Shown: piece by piece, positions 25,536 through 33,774 of the stretch
How the letters are laid out: every line of letters starts with the position of its first letter
Position numbering within the stretch: the stretch's first letter is position 1
DNA from: Cupriavidus pauculus
GTDB taxonomy: Bacteria > Pseudomonadota > Gammaproteobacteria > Burkholderiales > Burkholderiaceae
Assembly: GCF_008801835.1 (NCBI RefSeq)
Contig: NZ_VZOW01000019.1
Span: 49,829-113,828 of the forward strand
DNA length: 64,000 nt
Reading direction: 5' to 3'
Translations under genes and position numbers: made by a program
Notes under the pieces: generated by a model
Database searches by the model: none
What the model saw: only the letters and a program-made list of their open reading frames with translations
What the model was told of the DNA's origin: nothing

Positions 25536-26027
25536 ATGGCAGCCACCGGTTTCACACGCGCCGTCCGCTGTTTCCTCGCCGCGGTCAGCATCGCCTGCAT
25601 CGCCGGGTGTGCCGGGCTGACCGGCCGGGAACCGCTGCGGGTCAATGTGGCGGGCCTGGAACCGCTGGCGGGCGAGGGACTGGAGATGCGGTTCAATGTG
25701 AAACTGCGCATCCAGAACCCCAACGACACGCCGCTGGAATTTCAAGGCGTATCGCTGCAGCTGGACCTGAACGGCAAACCGTTCGCCAGCGGTGTCAGCG
25801 ACGAGGCCGGCGTGGTGCCGCGTTTCGGCGAGACAGTATTGAGCGTGCCGCTGACGGTCCCGGCATTCACCGCGTTGCGCCAGGCTTTCGCCTTCGCTGG
25901 CGGTGCGGCGGCCGGCAGGATTCCGTACGAATTGCGCGGCACGCTGGCGGGCGCGTCGATCGGCGGCACCCGCTTCGTCGATCAGGGCGAACTGTCGTTG
26001 CCGACCGACGGCATGTTTGCGCCCTGA
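25536..26027 (+). CDS. LEA14-like (LEA_2/WHy domain) lipoprotein
   Basis: A predicted lipoprotein of 163 residues. The signal peptide ends in a lipobox with acylated Cys C25 (CIAGC). The mature part is one LEA type 2 / WHy immunoglobulin-like domain, with the characteristic VNVAGLEPL, MRFNVKLRIQNPNDTPLEF and VPLTVPAFTA segments. Such proteins are tied to desiccation or envelope stress (family knowledge), but their biochemical role is not established. GAGGT precedes the ATG at a good distance. It is a single gene with 52 bp to the start of the T6SS region. Confidence 0.82.
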   Translation: MAATGFTRAVRCFLAAVSIACIAGCAGLTGREPLRVNVAGLEPLAGEGLEMRFNVKLRIQNPNDTPLEFQGVSLQLDLNGKPFASGVSDEAGVVPRFGETVLSVPLTVPAFTALRQAFAFAGGAAAGRIPYELRGTLAGASIGGTRFVDQGELSLPTDGMFAP

Positions 26028-26079
26028 CGATGGCCGGTGCGGCTGGTGCGCATCAGAACTTTTATAGGACGCGTGGCGC

Positions 26080-27195
26080 TCAGGCCGCCATGGCTTCGGC
26101 CAGCGCTTCCTTGGTGCCCCAGCGCCGCAGGAATTCCACCTCGTCCGCCTTGCTGAGTTTGCCCTTGGCGCGATAGACCATGGCCGTCATGACCGCGCCG
26201 GCCTGCACGGGACGATCCTCCGGTTCGCCCACGCCCGAATCGCTGTGCCATGCCGCTGGAAATCGCGGCCAGGTGCAAGTCATCTGGCTGATCATGTGAT
26301 ACGTCGTTTCCATCATGCCGGGCCGCCGTTCCAGCTTGTACTGGTCACGGTCGGGCATGCCGCAGTACGTGGTGTAGACGGGCGGCAGGTCGCGCGGAAT
26401 CTTGCGATAGCTGGCGGGCGCCTTCGGTGGTATCGCGTCGACGGACGGCCCCTCTTCCATGAACAGGCGGATGTATTCCCACAGCGCGGCAACACCTTCC
26501 TCGTCCAGCAGGTCATCGCCCACGTAGATGGCGTCCTCTTGATCCGCAGGCTCCTCCGCGCGCGCGCGGTGATAGAGCACCAGATACCGGTCGGCCAGCG
26601 GCTTGTTCCGGATGGAGCGGGTGTCTGCAATCAGCGCCACCAGTCTGTCCCAATCGAAGATGCGGCTGCCGCCGGCGTAGCCGGGGCGCAAGACGTAGAC
26701 CTTGCGTGTGACGCGATTGAAGCGGACCCGGCCGCGGGCATAGGTGAAGAATGCCGATCCCGCCCCGCGCCGCCTCAGGCTCACATACGCGAGCAAACAT
26801 GCGACCAGCGTTAGCGGCATGATCAACAGCCAGCCTATCCAGAGCAGCACCGCCGATTCCGGTACATATTCCACGCGCTTCAGGCCGAGCAGATACGCAT
26901 TGAACAACAGCGGATGCAAGGTGATGCCGTAGGTCACCCAAACCAGGATCGGTATGCACAGGATCACCCACGAGAGCCCGAACACCATCCGCCATTGCGA
27001 CGACCAGCCGGGATTCGTCAGCTCCAGGTAGACATCGTTCTGGGCAAAGATCGACGCATTGGGAACGTTGATCCCGGTAGCCGGCCCCGGCTCGTTCACG
27101 GCCCAGTTGCGACGCTTCTCCGCCTCGATCCGGTCACGCGCGCGCTGCAGGCTCTTGCCACGCTGGTGATGAAAAATTGCTTCTTGTGTAAACAT
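26080..27195 (-). CDS. Two-helix membrane protein (DUF6708-like), putative immunity protein of the VasX-like effector
   Basis: A 371-residue membrane protein resembling DUF6708 proteins seen next to T6SS effectors (from memory, not certain). A polar N-terminus of about 70 residues is followed by two hydrophobic segments near 74-95 and 117-141, then a cytosolic domain with a RVRFNRVTRKVYVLRPG strand region and WDRLVALI. It starts 29 bp after the pore-forming effector stop, in the same direction. A membrane-embedded immunity protein is expected for a pore-forming toxin, and this is the only candidate gene there. GAGG and AAGG precede the ATG. Immunity is inferred from position and membrane topology. 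Confidence 0.55.
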   Translation of the reverse strand: MFTQEAIFHHQRGKSLQRARDRIEAEKRRNWAVNEPGPATGINVPNASIFAQNDVYLELTNPGWSSQWRMVFGLSWVILCIPILVWVTYGITLHPLLFNAYLLGLKRVEYVPESAVLLWIGWLLIMPLTLVACLLAYVSLRRRGAGSAFFTYARGRVRFNRVTRKVYVLRPGYAGGSRIFDWDRLVALIADTRSIRNKPLADRYLVLYHRARAEEPADQEDAIYVGDDLLDEEGVAALWEYIRLFMEEGPSVDAIPPKAPASYRKIPRDLPPVYTTYCGMPDRDQYKLERRPGMMETTYHMISQMTCTWPRFPAAWHSDSGVGEPEDRPVQAGAVMTAMVYRAKGKLSKADEVEFLRRWGTKEALAEAMAA

Positions 27196-27224
27196 GCCTT
27201 GCGCACCTCAGCGCCAGCGCAGCA

Positions 27225-29837
27225 TCAAACCGCGCCTTGCGCATTTGCCAGTTGTTGCAGGGTGTCCTGCAGATTGTCATGAACAGGCTTGAGCCCCTTG
27301 CGTTTCAGGTTCAGCGGATTATCGCGCAGCCAGGTCACCCATTCGTCTTCACTGAGGATCCAGATCGCGATCAGCGCCACCACGGCCAATACCACGCCCA
27401 CCACGCCCAGCACCGCGGCCACGGTCGCCCAGGCGCCCGTACTCAGCGCCGCCACTCCGGTCCCGACGACGGTAAACACAGCGCCCAAGGCACTGACGAG
27501 CTGGGCACTGCCCAGCAGCCACTGCCCGCGATCGATCGATTTGATGGCATCCATGAAATCGAAGAATGCGCCGATGATCGCAGCGGGAATCAGGAATTTT
27601 GCCGCGGAAATTCTCAGGGCTCTCAGTTGCGAGACCTGCAAACGCGACATCGTTGCCTGCATGCCCGGGGCAGTGAAAATCTCGTGGGCCCGCAGGCCCT
27701 TGTAGATCGTCTCTTCATAAACCTTTGCGCGCCAGTCCATGATGCTGCCGACCGCCTGCAGCATGTTCTGGGTCATCTCCATCCCCGATCGGGCATCGAC
27801 CTTGGCGGTCAGTTGCCATCCCTTGAGAATCGCAAAGCCGGTGTCCATGATGCCGGCGAGCGCAGCAGCGCGCGCGCCTGGGGCGCGGGCGCGGAAATCG
27901 ACGCGGAACGAGCGGTTCTCCATCGCACGCTGGGCATTGCGGACGCGGTCGCGTTCGGCCTGCGCCAGCGACGCGGCCTGCTCCGCAGACTTCTTCCCCA
28001 TGGCTACCAGCGACACGCGCACCACGTAGCGCATGATTGCCGCCTCGAACTGTTTGCCGGGAAGGCCGTTGATCCCCTGCATCAGCTTGACGGACATCAG
28101 CGATGCCAGATGCAACGGCCACGCGAATTTTTGCAGCTTGTCGCACTCGCTGATGGCCGGAAACGCCTCCAGAAAACCGATGGCCTTGTCCCCAAGCGAT
28201 ACCTGAGCGGCAAACCGCTTCAAGTACGTGGTGATGCTGTCTGCCATTGCCACTTTCGGATCGGCATTGGGCAACGGCGCCGCGTCTTGCGATGCCTTGA
28301 CGGCCGCTTCGGCCTGTTGCAGCGCGCGCTTGAGCGTATCGGAATTGAACGACAGCGCCCGCGAGAAAATCTCGTGCTGCCATTCATCGATCTTTTTCAG
28401 CCAGTCGCGGCCCGCCTTGCTGACTTCCACGCCCGCCAAGGCCGCCCACAGGCGCATCGAAAGCGCTGCGCCGCCGCCCCTGAGATTGATCTTGCTGTCG
28501 TCGGCGCTGTATCGGCTGGCGACCAGCTTGAGGGCATCGCTGTCCAGCCACGCAAGCTGGTCGGCACCGAGTCGCGACTTCGTGGCTTCGCCATCGTTGA
28601 AGGCAGCTTGCTGCGCCGCGCGAATGGCCGCTGCGGCGTTGACGTCGAAGAATTCCCGGAATTCCTTGTCGCCCTTGGCGGCGGCCTCGGCCTGCATGCG
28701 AGCCGCCTCTTCCTTGTCGTAGGGTCGCGTCGTCGGCTGGGAACTTGGATAGATCGGCACGCCCGGATAGGACAAAGGCATCTGCGGCACGTATCGCCCT
28801 CTGGCGATCTTCTTGCCCGTTGCGTCGATGGCGCCCTTCTTCACCAGGTCGCGCAGCGCTTCGCCGCCCAGCGCGGACTGGTACACCCATTCGTTGCTCA
28901 CCGTGCCATGGAAACCCTCGGCGCTGCGCGCCTGCCACGCGGTGTAGACGACCTGCGCCTCCGCCTGCAGATGTCCCAGTTCCTGCGTGATGCCCATCGG
29001 ATCGTTGCAGGCCAGCACCGCGCCCTGGTTGGCCAGCAGGAACTCGCGCATGCCCTCCAGGCGCGGGCCGTGCGCGGCGCTGTAGGCCGGCTGCTTGCGC
29101 GTGAGCTTGTAGTGATAGGTCTGGCCGTAACCGCCGTACGGCTCATAGGACTGGCCTTCGACGTCCACTTCGAAATCGCCCCACTTGCGCTCTTCGGGGT
29201 TCGCGCCCATCAGGCCGAACATCATCGCCTCGCAGGCGTCGCGCAGGCGGTCGTTCTTGAGCGCGCCAAACTCCACCACTTGCGCGTCGAGCTGCTGAGG
29301 GGTCACGCTGTCCTTCTGCGCCGTGGTGCCTTTCAGCCAGCCGGCCACGTCGAAGGTCTGCGTATGGCTCGGCCATTTCTTGGCCACGTCATGGAGTAGA
29401 TGGCTGACCTCGATCGGATCGGAGTTGAAGAAATACGAGATGTCTTCGACGTTCGCCGCATCCTCGATCCACACCAGGCTGTTGTTGGCCTGCCGCGCAT
29501 CGCGCTCGCACGCCACCTTGGCGGTAGCGGTCTCGGGCTGCCCGACCGAAAACGGATTCAGATAGCCGTGCGGATGCACCACGTAGCCGCGCATCGCGCG
29601 CTTGCCGCCCTTCCATCTGATCAGGAGGTACAGGTAGCCCGCGCGCAGCATGCGCACGTTGTAGGCGGCAGCCTTGAGCGCAATGCCTTGCGGCGACGCC
29701 TGCAACTGGCCGCGCGGCACATATTGCTTCAGCGTGTCCATGGTGGGCTGCTGCACGCTATATCCCACGGCGTAGCGCGTGAAGAGAATCGGCATGCCCG
29801 TACGGCTGCAGTTCTGGCAGGGTGTCTTGCAGGTCAT
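27225..29837 (-). CDS. VasX-like / BTH_I2691-family T6SS pore-forming effector
   Basis: A T6SS effector of 870 residues. The N-terminus has CQNCSRTGMPILFTRYAV, the pattern (Cys-x2-Cys, then G-x-P/I-L-x-x-RYAV) of the VasX N-terminal region that directs loading. A long helical middle is followed near the C-terminus, about 748-828, by a cluster of hydrophobic helices (FLIPAAIIGAFF, LVSALGAVFTVV, VLGVVGVVLAVVALIAIWIL), as in VasX, which depolarises target inner membranes. The ATG at 29837 overlaps the DUF4123 stop as ATGA, so adaptor and effector are translationally coupled. VgrG, adaptor, effector and putative immunity gene follow in order. The frame reads back to 29987, but those codons are rejected. 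Confidence 0.82.
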   Translation of the reverse strand: MTCKTPCQNCSRTGMPILFTRYAVGYSVQQPTMDTLKQYVPRGQLQASPQGIALKAAAYNVRMLRAGYLYLLIRWKGGKRAMRGYVVHPHGYLNPFSVGQPETATAKVACERDARQANNSLVWIEDAANVEDISYFFNSDPIEVSHLLHDVAKKWPSHTQTFDVAGWLKGTTAQKDSVTPQQLDAQVVEFGALKNDRLRDACEAMMFGLMGANPEERKWGDFEVDVEGQSYEPYGGYGQTYHYKLTRKQPAYSAAHGPRLEGMREFLLANQGAVLACNDPMGITQELGHLQAEAQVVYTAWQARSAEGFHGTVSNEWVYQSALGGEALRDLVKKGAIDATGKKIARGRYVPQMPLSYPGVPIYPSSQPTTRPYDKEEAARMQAEAAAKGDKEFREFFDVNAAAAIRAAQQAAFNDGEATKSRLGADQLAWLDSDALKLVASRYSADDSKINLRGGGAALSMRLWAALAGVEVSKAGRDWLKKIDEWQHEIFSRALSFNSDTLKRALQQAEAAVKASQDAAPLPNADPKVAMADSITTYLKRFAAQVSLGDKAIGFLEAFPAISECDKLQKFAWPLHLASLMSVKLMQGINGLPGKQFEAAIMRYVVRVSLVAMGKKSAEQAASLAQAERDRVRNAQRAMENRSFRVDFRARAPGARAAALAGIMDTGFAILKGWQLTAKVDARSGMEMTQNMLQAVGSIMDWRAKVYEETIYKGLRAHEIFTAPGMQATMSRLQVSQLRALRISAAKFLIPAAIIGAFFDFMDAIKSIDRGQWLLGSAQLVSALGAVFTVVGTGVAALSTGAWATVAAVLGVVGVVLAVVALIAIWILSEDEWVTWLRDNPLNLKRKGLKPVHDNLQDTLQQLANAQGAV

Positions 29838-30976
29838 GGCGTGTGCGTCGGTTGCGCGATCTCGTGGTATGCGGAGGAAAGATAGGTGCCCGGACGCCTG
29901 CGCAGCAGGTCCAGCGCCGCGTGCAGCCGCGCGCGGAAAGGGTCGGCCGTCCAGTCCACCGGCAAGCCGCCATTGGCGCCGCGCCACGACAGCCAGATGT
30001 AGTCCTTCAATGCGTCGTTGGAGACCAGGCCCAGTGCCGCGCCGTCATCGAGCATGCGCAACATGCGCGGACCATCGGGCATGTCCGCCACGTCCGGGGT
30101 TTCGATGAACAGGTCCATCCAGCTTTCCTGCGCGCTGCGATAAAAGCCCCCACGATGCCATTGCGCCGCCGACAGGCGCAGCAGTCGCCCGACGGGCGAC
30201 TGCCAGGGCTCCGTGCGGGCTTGCAGCGCCTGCGGCGATTGCAGCGGCTGCGACGGTGGCTGCGCTTGTGCATGCCACCAGGTTGCGTCGCACGGCGGCT
30301 CGGCAAGCAGGTCCCACGGCTGCCAGTATTGCCGCAGCGACCACCACTGCACCACGGGCCCCAGCCACGCAGCACGTTGGGCATCGTCCAGCACGGGCCA
30401 CAGCAGCTGCATTACGGCGGGATCCTGGTAGCGGAACACCGTCGCGTCGCCCACCGGCGAAGGCTGCATGCCCAGCGCCAGCAGGTGCGCGGCCAGCATG
30501 GCCGCAGGCCGGTCCGACACCAGCAGGCCACCGATCGGCACCACGCCCAAGCGCTGCGCAGTCTGCCGGCACGAGACCGTCAACGCGCGCGCGATCCACT
30601 GCTCCGCGCCGGCCTGCGCAAAGGTCCCGGGCAGTCCGTCCGGCAGCAGGATGTCCGGCATCGGCACCAGCACCGGCGCGGCATCTTCCTGGTTGGCAAA
30701 GAACGGATCGGGCACCGCGGTGCGTTGCGCGGCATGCTCGGGGAACGCAACGGCGAAAGCTTCGGCGAATGGATTGTCGCGCCAGCTGTTGAGCAGAAAA
30801 TACGCGCGCCCGCGGGCATCGCCAGTTCCGCGCGCAGACCGCGCGGCTTGCGATCCGCCGACAAACTGGCGCCACAGCGCGATGCAGTGGGGGCATGTCT
30901 CGACGGCATCGTCGACCGGCGGATCGATGCTTTCGTCCGCCCGTGCCTGCGCCTGTTCCAGTTCCCTGAGAATCAT
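29834..30976 (-). CDS. DUF4123-domain adaptor/chaperone for the VasX-like effector
   Basis: A cytosolic adaptor of 380 residues, of the type that docks an effector onto a specific VgrG tip. The DUF4123 core is visible as RAYFLLNSW at the start, VPMPDIL in the middle, and FRYQDPAVMQLLWPVLD (about 199-215), which corresponds to the family's FRFYDPRVL block. An N-terminal extension carries a CPHC pair. It begins 4 bp after the vgrG stop with GAGG inside the vgrG tail, and its stop overlaps the effector start (ATGA). Position between VgrG and effector is the classic layout for DUF4123. Confidence 0.82.
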   Translation of the reverse strand: MILRELEQAQARADESIDPPVDDAVETCPHCIALWRQFVGGSQAARSARGTGDARGRAYFLLNSWRDNPFAEAFAVAFPEHAAQRTAVPDPFFANQEDAAPVLVPMPDILLPDGLPGTFAQAGAEQWIARALTVSCRQTAQRLGVVPIGGLLVSDRPAAMLAAHLLALGMQPSPVGDATVFRYQDPAVMQLLWPVLDDAQRAAWLGPVVQWWSLRQYWQPWDLLAEPPCDATWWHAQAQPPSQPLQSPQALQARTEPWQSPVGRLLRLSAAQWHRGGFYRSAQESWMDLFIETPDVADMPDGPRMLRMLDDGAALGLVSNDALKDYIWLSWRGANGGLPVDWTADPFRARLHAALDLLRRRPGTYLSSAYHEIAQPTHTP

Positions 30977-30980
30977 CGCG

Positions 30981-33749
30981 CTACCTCGTCAGCACTGGCG
31001 CGTTGGCGTCGGCGCTGCTCTGGGCCTGCGTGCTGCAGCCCTGCAACGCGCCACTGGGCAGCGTGTTCGACGCGCCCGCTCCGCCCGGCCCCACGAAATT
31101 ATGCTGACCGCCCTTGAACTCCACCTTGCCCGGCGCGTACAGCTCGATCCGGCCGTCCAGCACGCGCAGTTGTGCGCCGCCCGCCTTCAGCGCAACGTGC
31201 TGTTTGCCCTGCACCAGCGTCTGGCCCTGCGTCGATGCGATTGTGACGGTCTTGTCCGCGGCGTAACGACTGTCGCGCTTGAGGCTGGCCGCCACCACCT
31301 TGCCGTTGGCGGCGTGCATCTGCAGCCCGCTTGCACCGCCGCCCGCGCCACCCGATGCGCCCTGTCCATTGGCAAACACGTTGATGCCCTCGGCCACCGC
31401 CACGCTGAGATTCCGGCCCGCGGCCAGATTGCAATCGGCGCCGGCCGTCAGCATCGCATGCTTGCCCGCGACCAGCGTGCTGTCGCCGGGCGTCGATACC
31501 ACCACGCCATCGGGCGCGCTCACCAGCATGTACGGCTCGCTGTAGGCCACGGCCTTGCCGCCTTGCGCATCCTGCTCGGCGGCCAGCACCTCGGCGCTGT
31601 GCTTGAGCGCGGCGATGGCCGGGATCTGCGCGGCCTGCGGTTCGCTTTCGCTGGCGGCCTTCTGTTTCGCGGCCACGTCCGCAAGCGCTTCGATACGCTG
31701 CTGCGCCTGTTCGATCTGCTGTACCGCGTCGTCGTTATGCAGCAACGGCTGTGTCACGCTGGCGCGGTGCGCGCTCAGCAGCAGCCCCGCACCGGCGCGC
31801 ACGCTGCCGGCGGCGGCGGTGTAGAGCGCCGCGCCATGTCCCAGATCGGCGTTGCGCGCATTGTCGTTCTGCGCCTTGTGATGGCCGAGCATCAGCCCGG
31901 CGTCGGCCTGCGTGGTGGACAGCTGCGTGCGTGCCTGCCCGGCGGTGTCGTCGAAGACCAGTTGGTTGAAGCCGTCGCTGCCTTTCTGGCTGCCAGCCAT
32001 CGCCTGCGTCTTGATGCCGGAAAGCACGGCGTTGTGCGCGTAGGCCTCGTCGTCCTTGCCCTCGCCCGCGAACCATGCGGGCGCGTTGCCCGTGGATCGG
32101 GCGCTGCCGCCCGCTTGCTGGTTGGCCTGGGCATCGACGCTGCCCTTGCCGTTATAAGTCGCGCCGACGATGACGGGGCGGTCGATGTCGCCATGTACGA
32201 ATTCGACCACCACTTCCTGCCCGACGCGCGGCAGTGCCACGCTGCCCCAGTTGTCGCCGGCCACCGCGGCGGCCACCCGTACCCATGCGCCGAGCGCGGC
32301 GTTGGCCTGCGCGTTGTCATCGCCGGCCGGATGTCCCTGGCGCGTGGCGGAATTGCCGCCGCGCTGCCAGTGGAACTGCACTTTCACGCGATGATCGCGG
32401 TCGGTGTGCAGCGGATCGTCCGATCCCACCACGATGGCCGTCTGGCTGCCCACCACCGTCGGCCGCGGATGCAGCAAACGCCCGTCCTCGCCGCGCAGCG
32501 CGGGCCGGTACGGAATGGTTGCGCGCACGGCGATAAACGTGTTGCGGTAGAACGGCACCTCGGCCTCGGCGTTGCCGGCATCGCCGCCCGCATCGAGAAC
32601 ACTGCCCAGCGCAGCGCGCAACGCCTGACCAAAGCGCTCGTTGAAGTTGTTGCGCGCGGTATGCGTGACCGCCAGCACCGCAAAGCGACGATTCTGGTCG
32701 CCCTCGTCGCCGTCGTGCTCGTAGTGATCCTGCAGCGTAAAGCAGGTGGCGGGCGCCAACGTGCGGACGCTGCCGCCGCCATGAAACTGCTTGTTGCGCA
32801 GTTCGATCGATTCCATCGCGATGCGCGCCGCGCGTGCCGCCTGATCGCCATCTTCGAACCAGTACTGGCCCGGATAGTCATCGTCGCGCAGCGCGATCTG
32901 CACCTTGCCATTGTCCTGCGCGGACGCCAGCGTCGCGCCATGCGTGCGCGCGGCGCGATAGTCCCAACTGGCAAATTCGACCGCATTGGTATGCAGTTGA
33001 CGCTCGCCGTGCCAGTGGTCGATCACGTCCGCCTGCGCGGTAGCGTCGGCGCGGCCAAAGCGGATGCGCGACTGCACGTTGTCGGCGAAATTGCGATTGC
33101 TGTCGGCGATCACCAGTCGATGCACGCCAAGCGTGTCGCCGTCGCCCGATTCATGCTCGAAGTAGTAGAACAGCCCCTCCTCGGCCAGCAGCCGCGTGGC
33201 GAAGGCGAAATCGCTTTCCTCGTATTGCGTGACCACACTGCGGCGCGCGTATGCGTCGCGGTCGGCCAGGTCCCAGCGCCACTCGGGCACCAGCATGCCC
33301 TGGCCGCGGTAGTCGCCAAACACGTTGTCGAGCACATCGATCACCGACATGTCCTGGAACAGGTAGCTGTCGCGCCGATGGTGCAGGAACGCGAGCCATG
33401 GCTCGACGCGCAGGCGATAGCGCGCCAGGCCGCCGTTGGCGCCCAGCCGCTCGAAGCGCGTGACATGGCCGTGCAACGGCCGCAATGCGGTACGGCTGTG
33501 CTGCGTCAGCAGATCCACGCGCACCGGCTGGCCGATGATCGCGGCCGGATCGATCGCCGCATCGTCGGACAGCGCGGTCAGTTCGATGCGAAAGCCGCCG
33601 TCGTCGAGCCGTTCATGCGCGACCATGCTTTCGGCCAGCAGCACGTCGTCGCCCAACGGCGTCTTCAGCCGCAGCAGGCGGTCCTGCTGCGTGAAGGCCG
33701 AACGCATCAGCGCGCCCAGCTGGTTCGTCATATCGGAGAGTCCGCCCAT
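30981..33749 (-). CDS. vgrG: VgrG spike protein (TssI), copy 1
   Basis: T6SS tip protein of 922 residues. It has a gp27-like head (about residues 18-400, with SYLFQDMSVIDVLDNVF and LLAEEGLFYYFEHE), a gp5 OB-fold (about 430-530, with TDRDHRVKVQFHWQRGG and LPRVGQEVVVEFVHGDIDRP), then a linker and a DUF2345 domain extending the spike with an EGxNVF-type repeat. The last 60 or so residues form a Gly-rich tail. The ATG at 33749 with AGGAG upstream is preferred to a longer frame. It follows tssH by 25 bp and leads the DUF4123/VasX module, so this VgrG probably carries the pore-former. Confidence 0.93.
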   Translation of the reverse strand: MGGLSDMTNQLGALMRSAFTQQDRLLRLKTPLGDDVLLAESMVAHERLDDGGFRIELTALSDDAAIDPAAIIGQPVRVDLLTQHSRTALRPLHGHVTRFERLGANGGLARYRLRVEPWLAFLHHRRDSYLFQDMSVIDVLDNVFGDYRGQGMLVPEWRWDLADRDAYARRSVVTQYEESDFAFATRLLAEEGLFYYFEHESGDGDTLGVHRLVIADSNRNFADNVQSRIRFGRADATAQADVIDHWHGERQLHTNAVEFASWDYRAARTHGATLASAQDNGKVQIALRDDDYPGQYWFEDGDQAARAARIAMESIELRNKQFHGGGSVRTLAPATCFTLQDHYEHDGDEGDQNRRFAVLAVTHTARNNFNERFGQALRAALGSVLDAGGDAGNAEAEVPFYRNTFIAVRATIPYRPALRGEDGRLLHPRPTVVGSQTAIVVGSDDPLHTDRDHRVKVQFHWQRGGNSATRQGHPAGDDNAQANAALGAWVRVAAAVAGDNWGSVALPRVGQEVVVEFVHGDIDRPVIVGATYNGKGSVDAQANQQAGGSARSTGNAPAWFAGEGKDDEAYAHNAVLSGIKTQAMAGSQKGSDGFNQLVFDDTAGQARTQLSTTQADAGLMLGHHKAQNDNARNADLGHGAALYTAAAGSVRAGAGLLLSAHRASVTQPLLHNDDAVQQIEQAQQRIEALADVAAKQKAASESEPQAAQIPAIAALKHSAEVLAAEQDAQGGKAVAYSEPYMLVSAPDGVVVSTPGDSTLVAGKHAMLTAGADCNLAAGRNLSVAVAEGINVFANGQGASGGAGGGASGLQMHAANGKVVAASLKRDSRYAADKTVTIASTQGQTLVQGKQHVALKAGGAQLRVLDGRIELYAPGKVEFKGGQHNFVGPGGAGASNTLPSGALQGCSTQAQSSADANAPVLTR

Positions 33750-33774
33750 TGCCTGCCCCCGCTCCTGTTGGATC

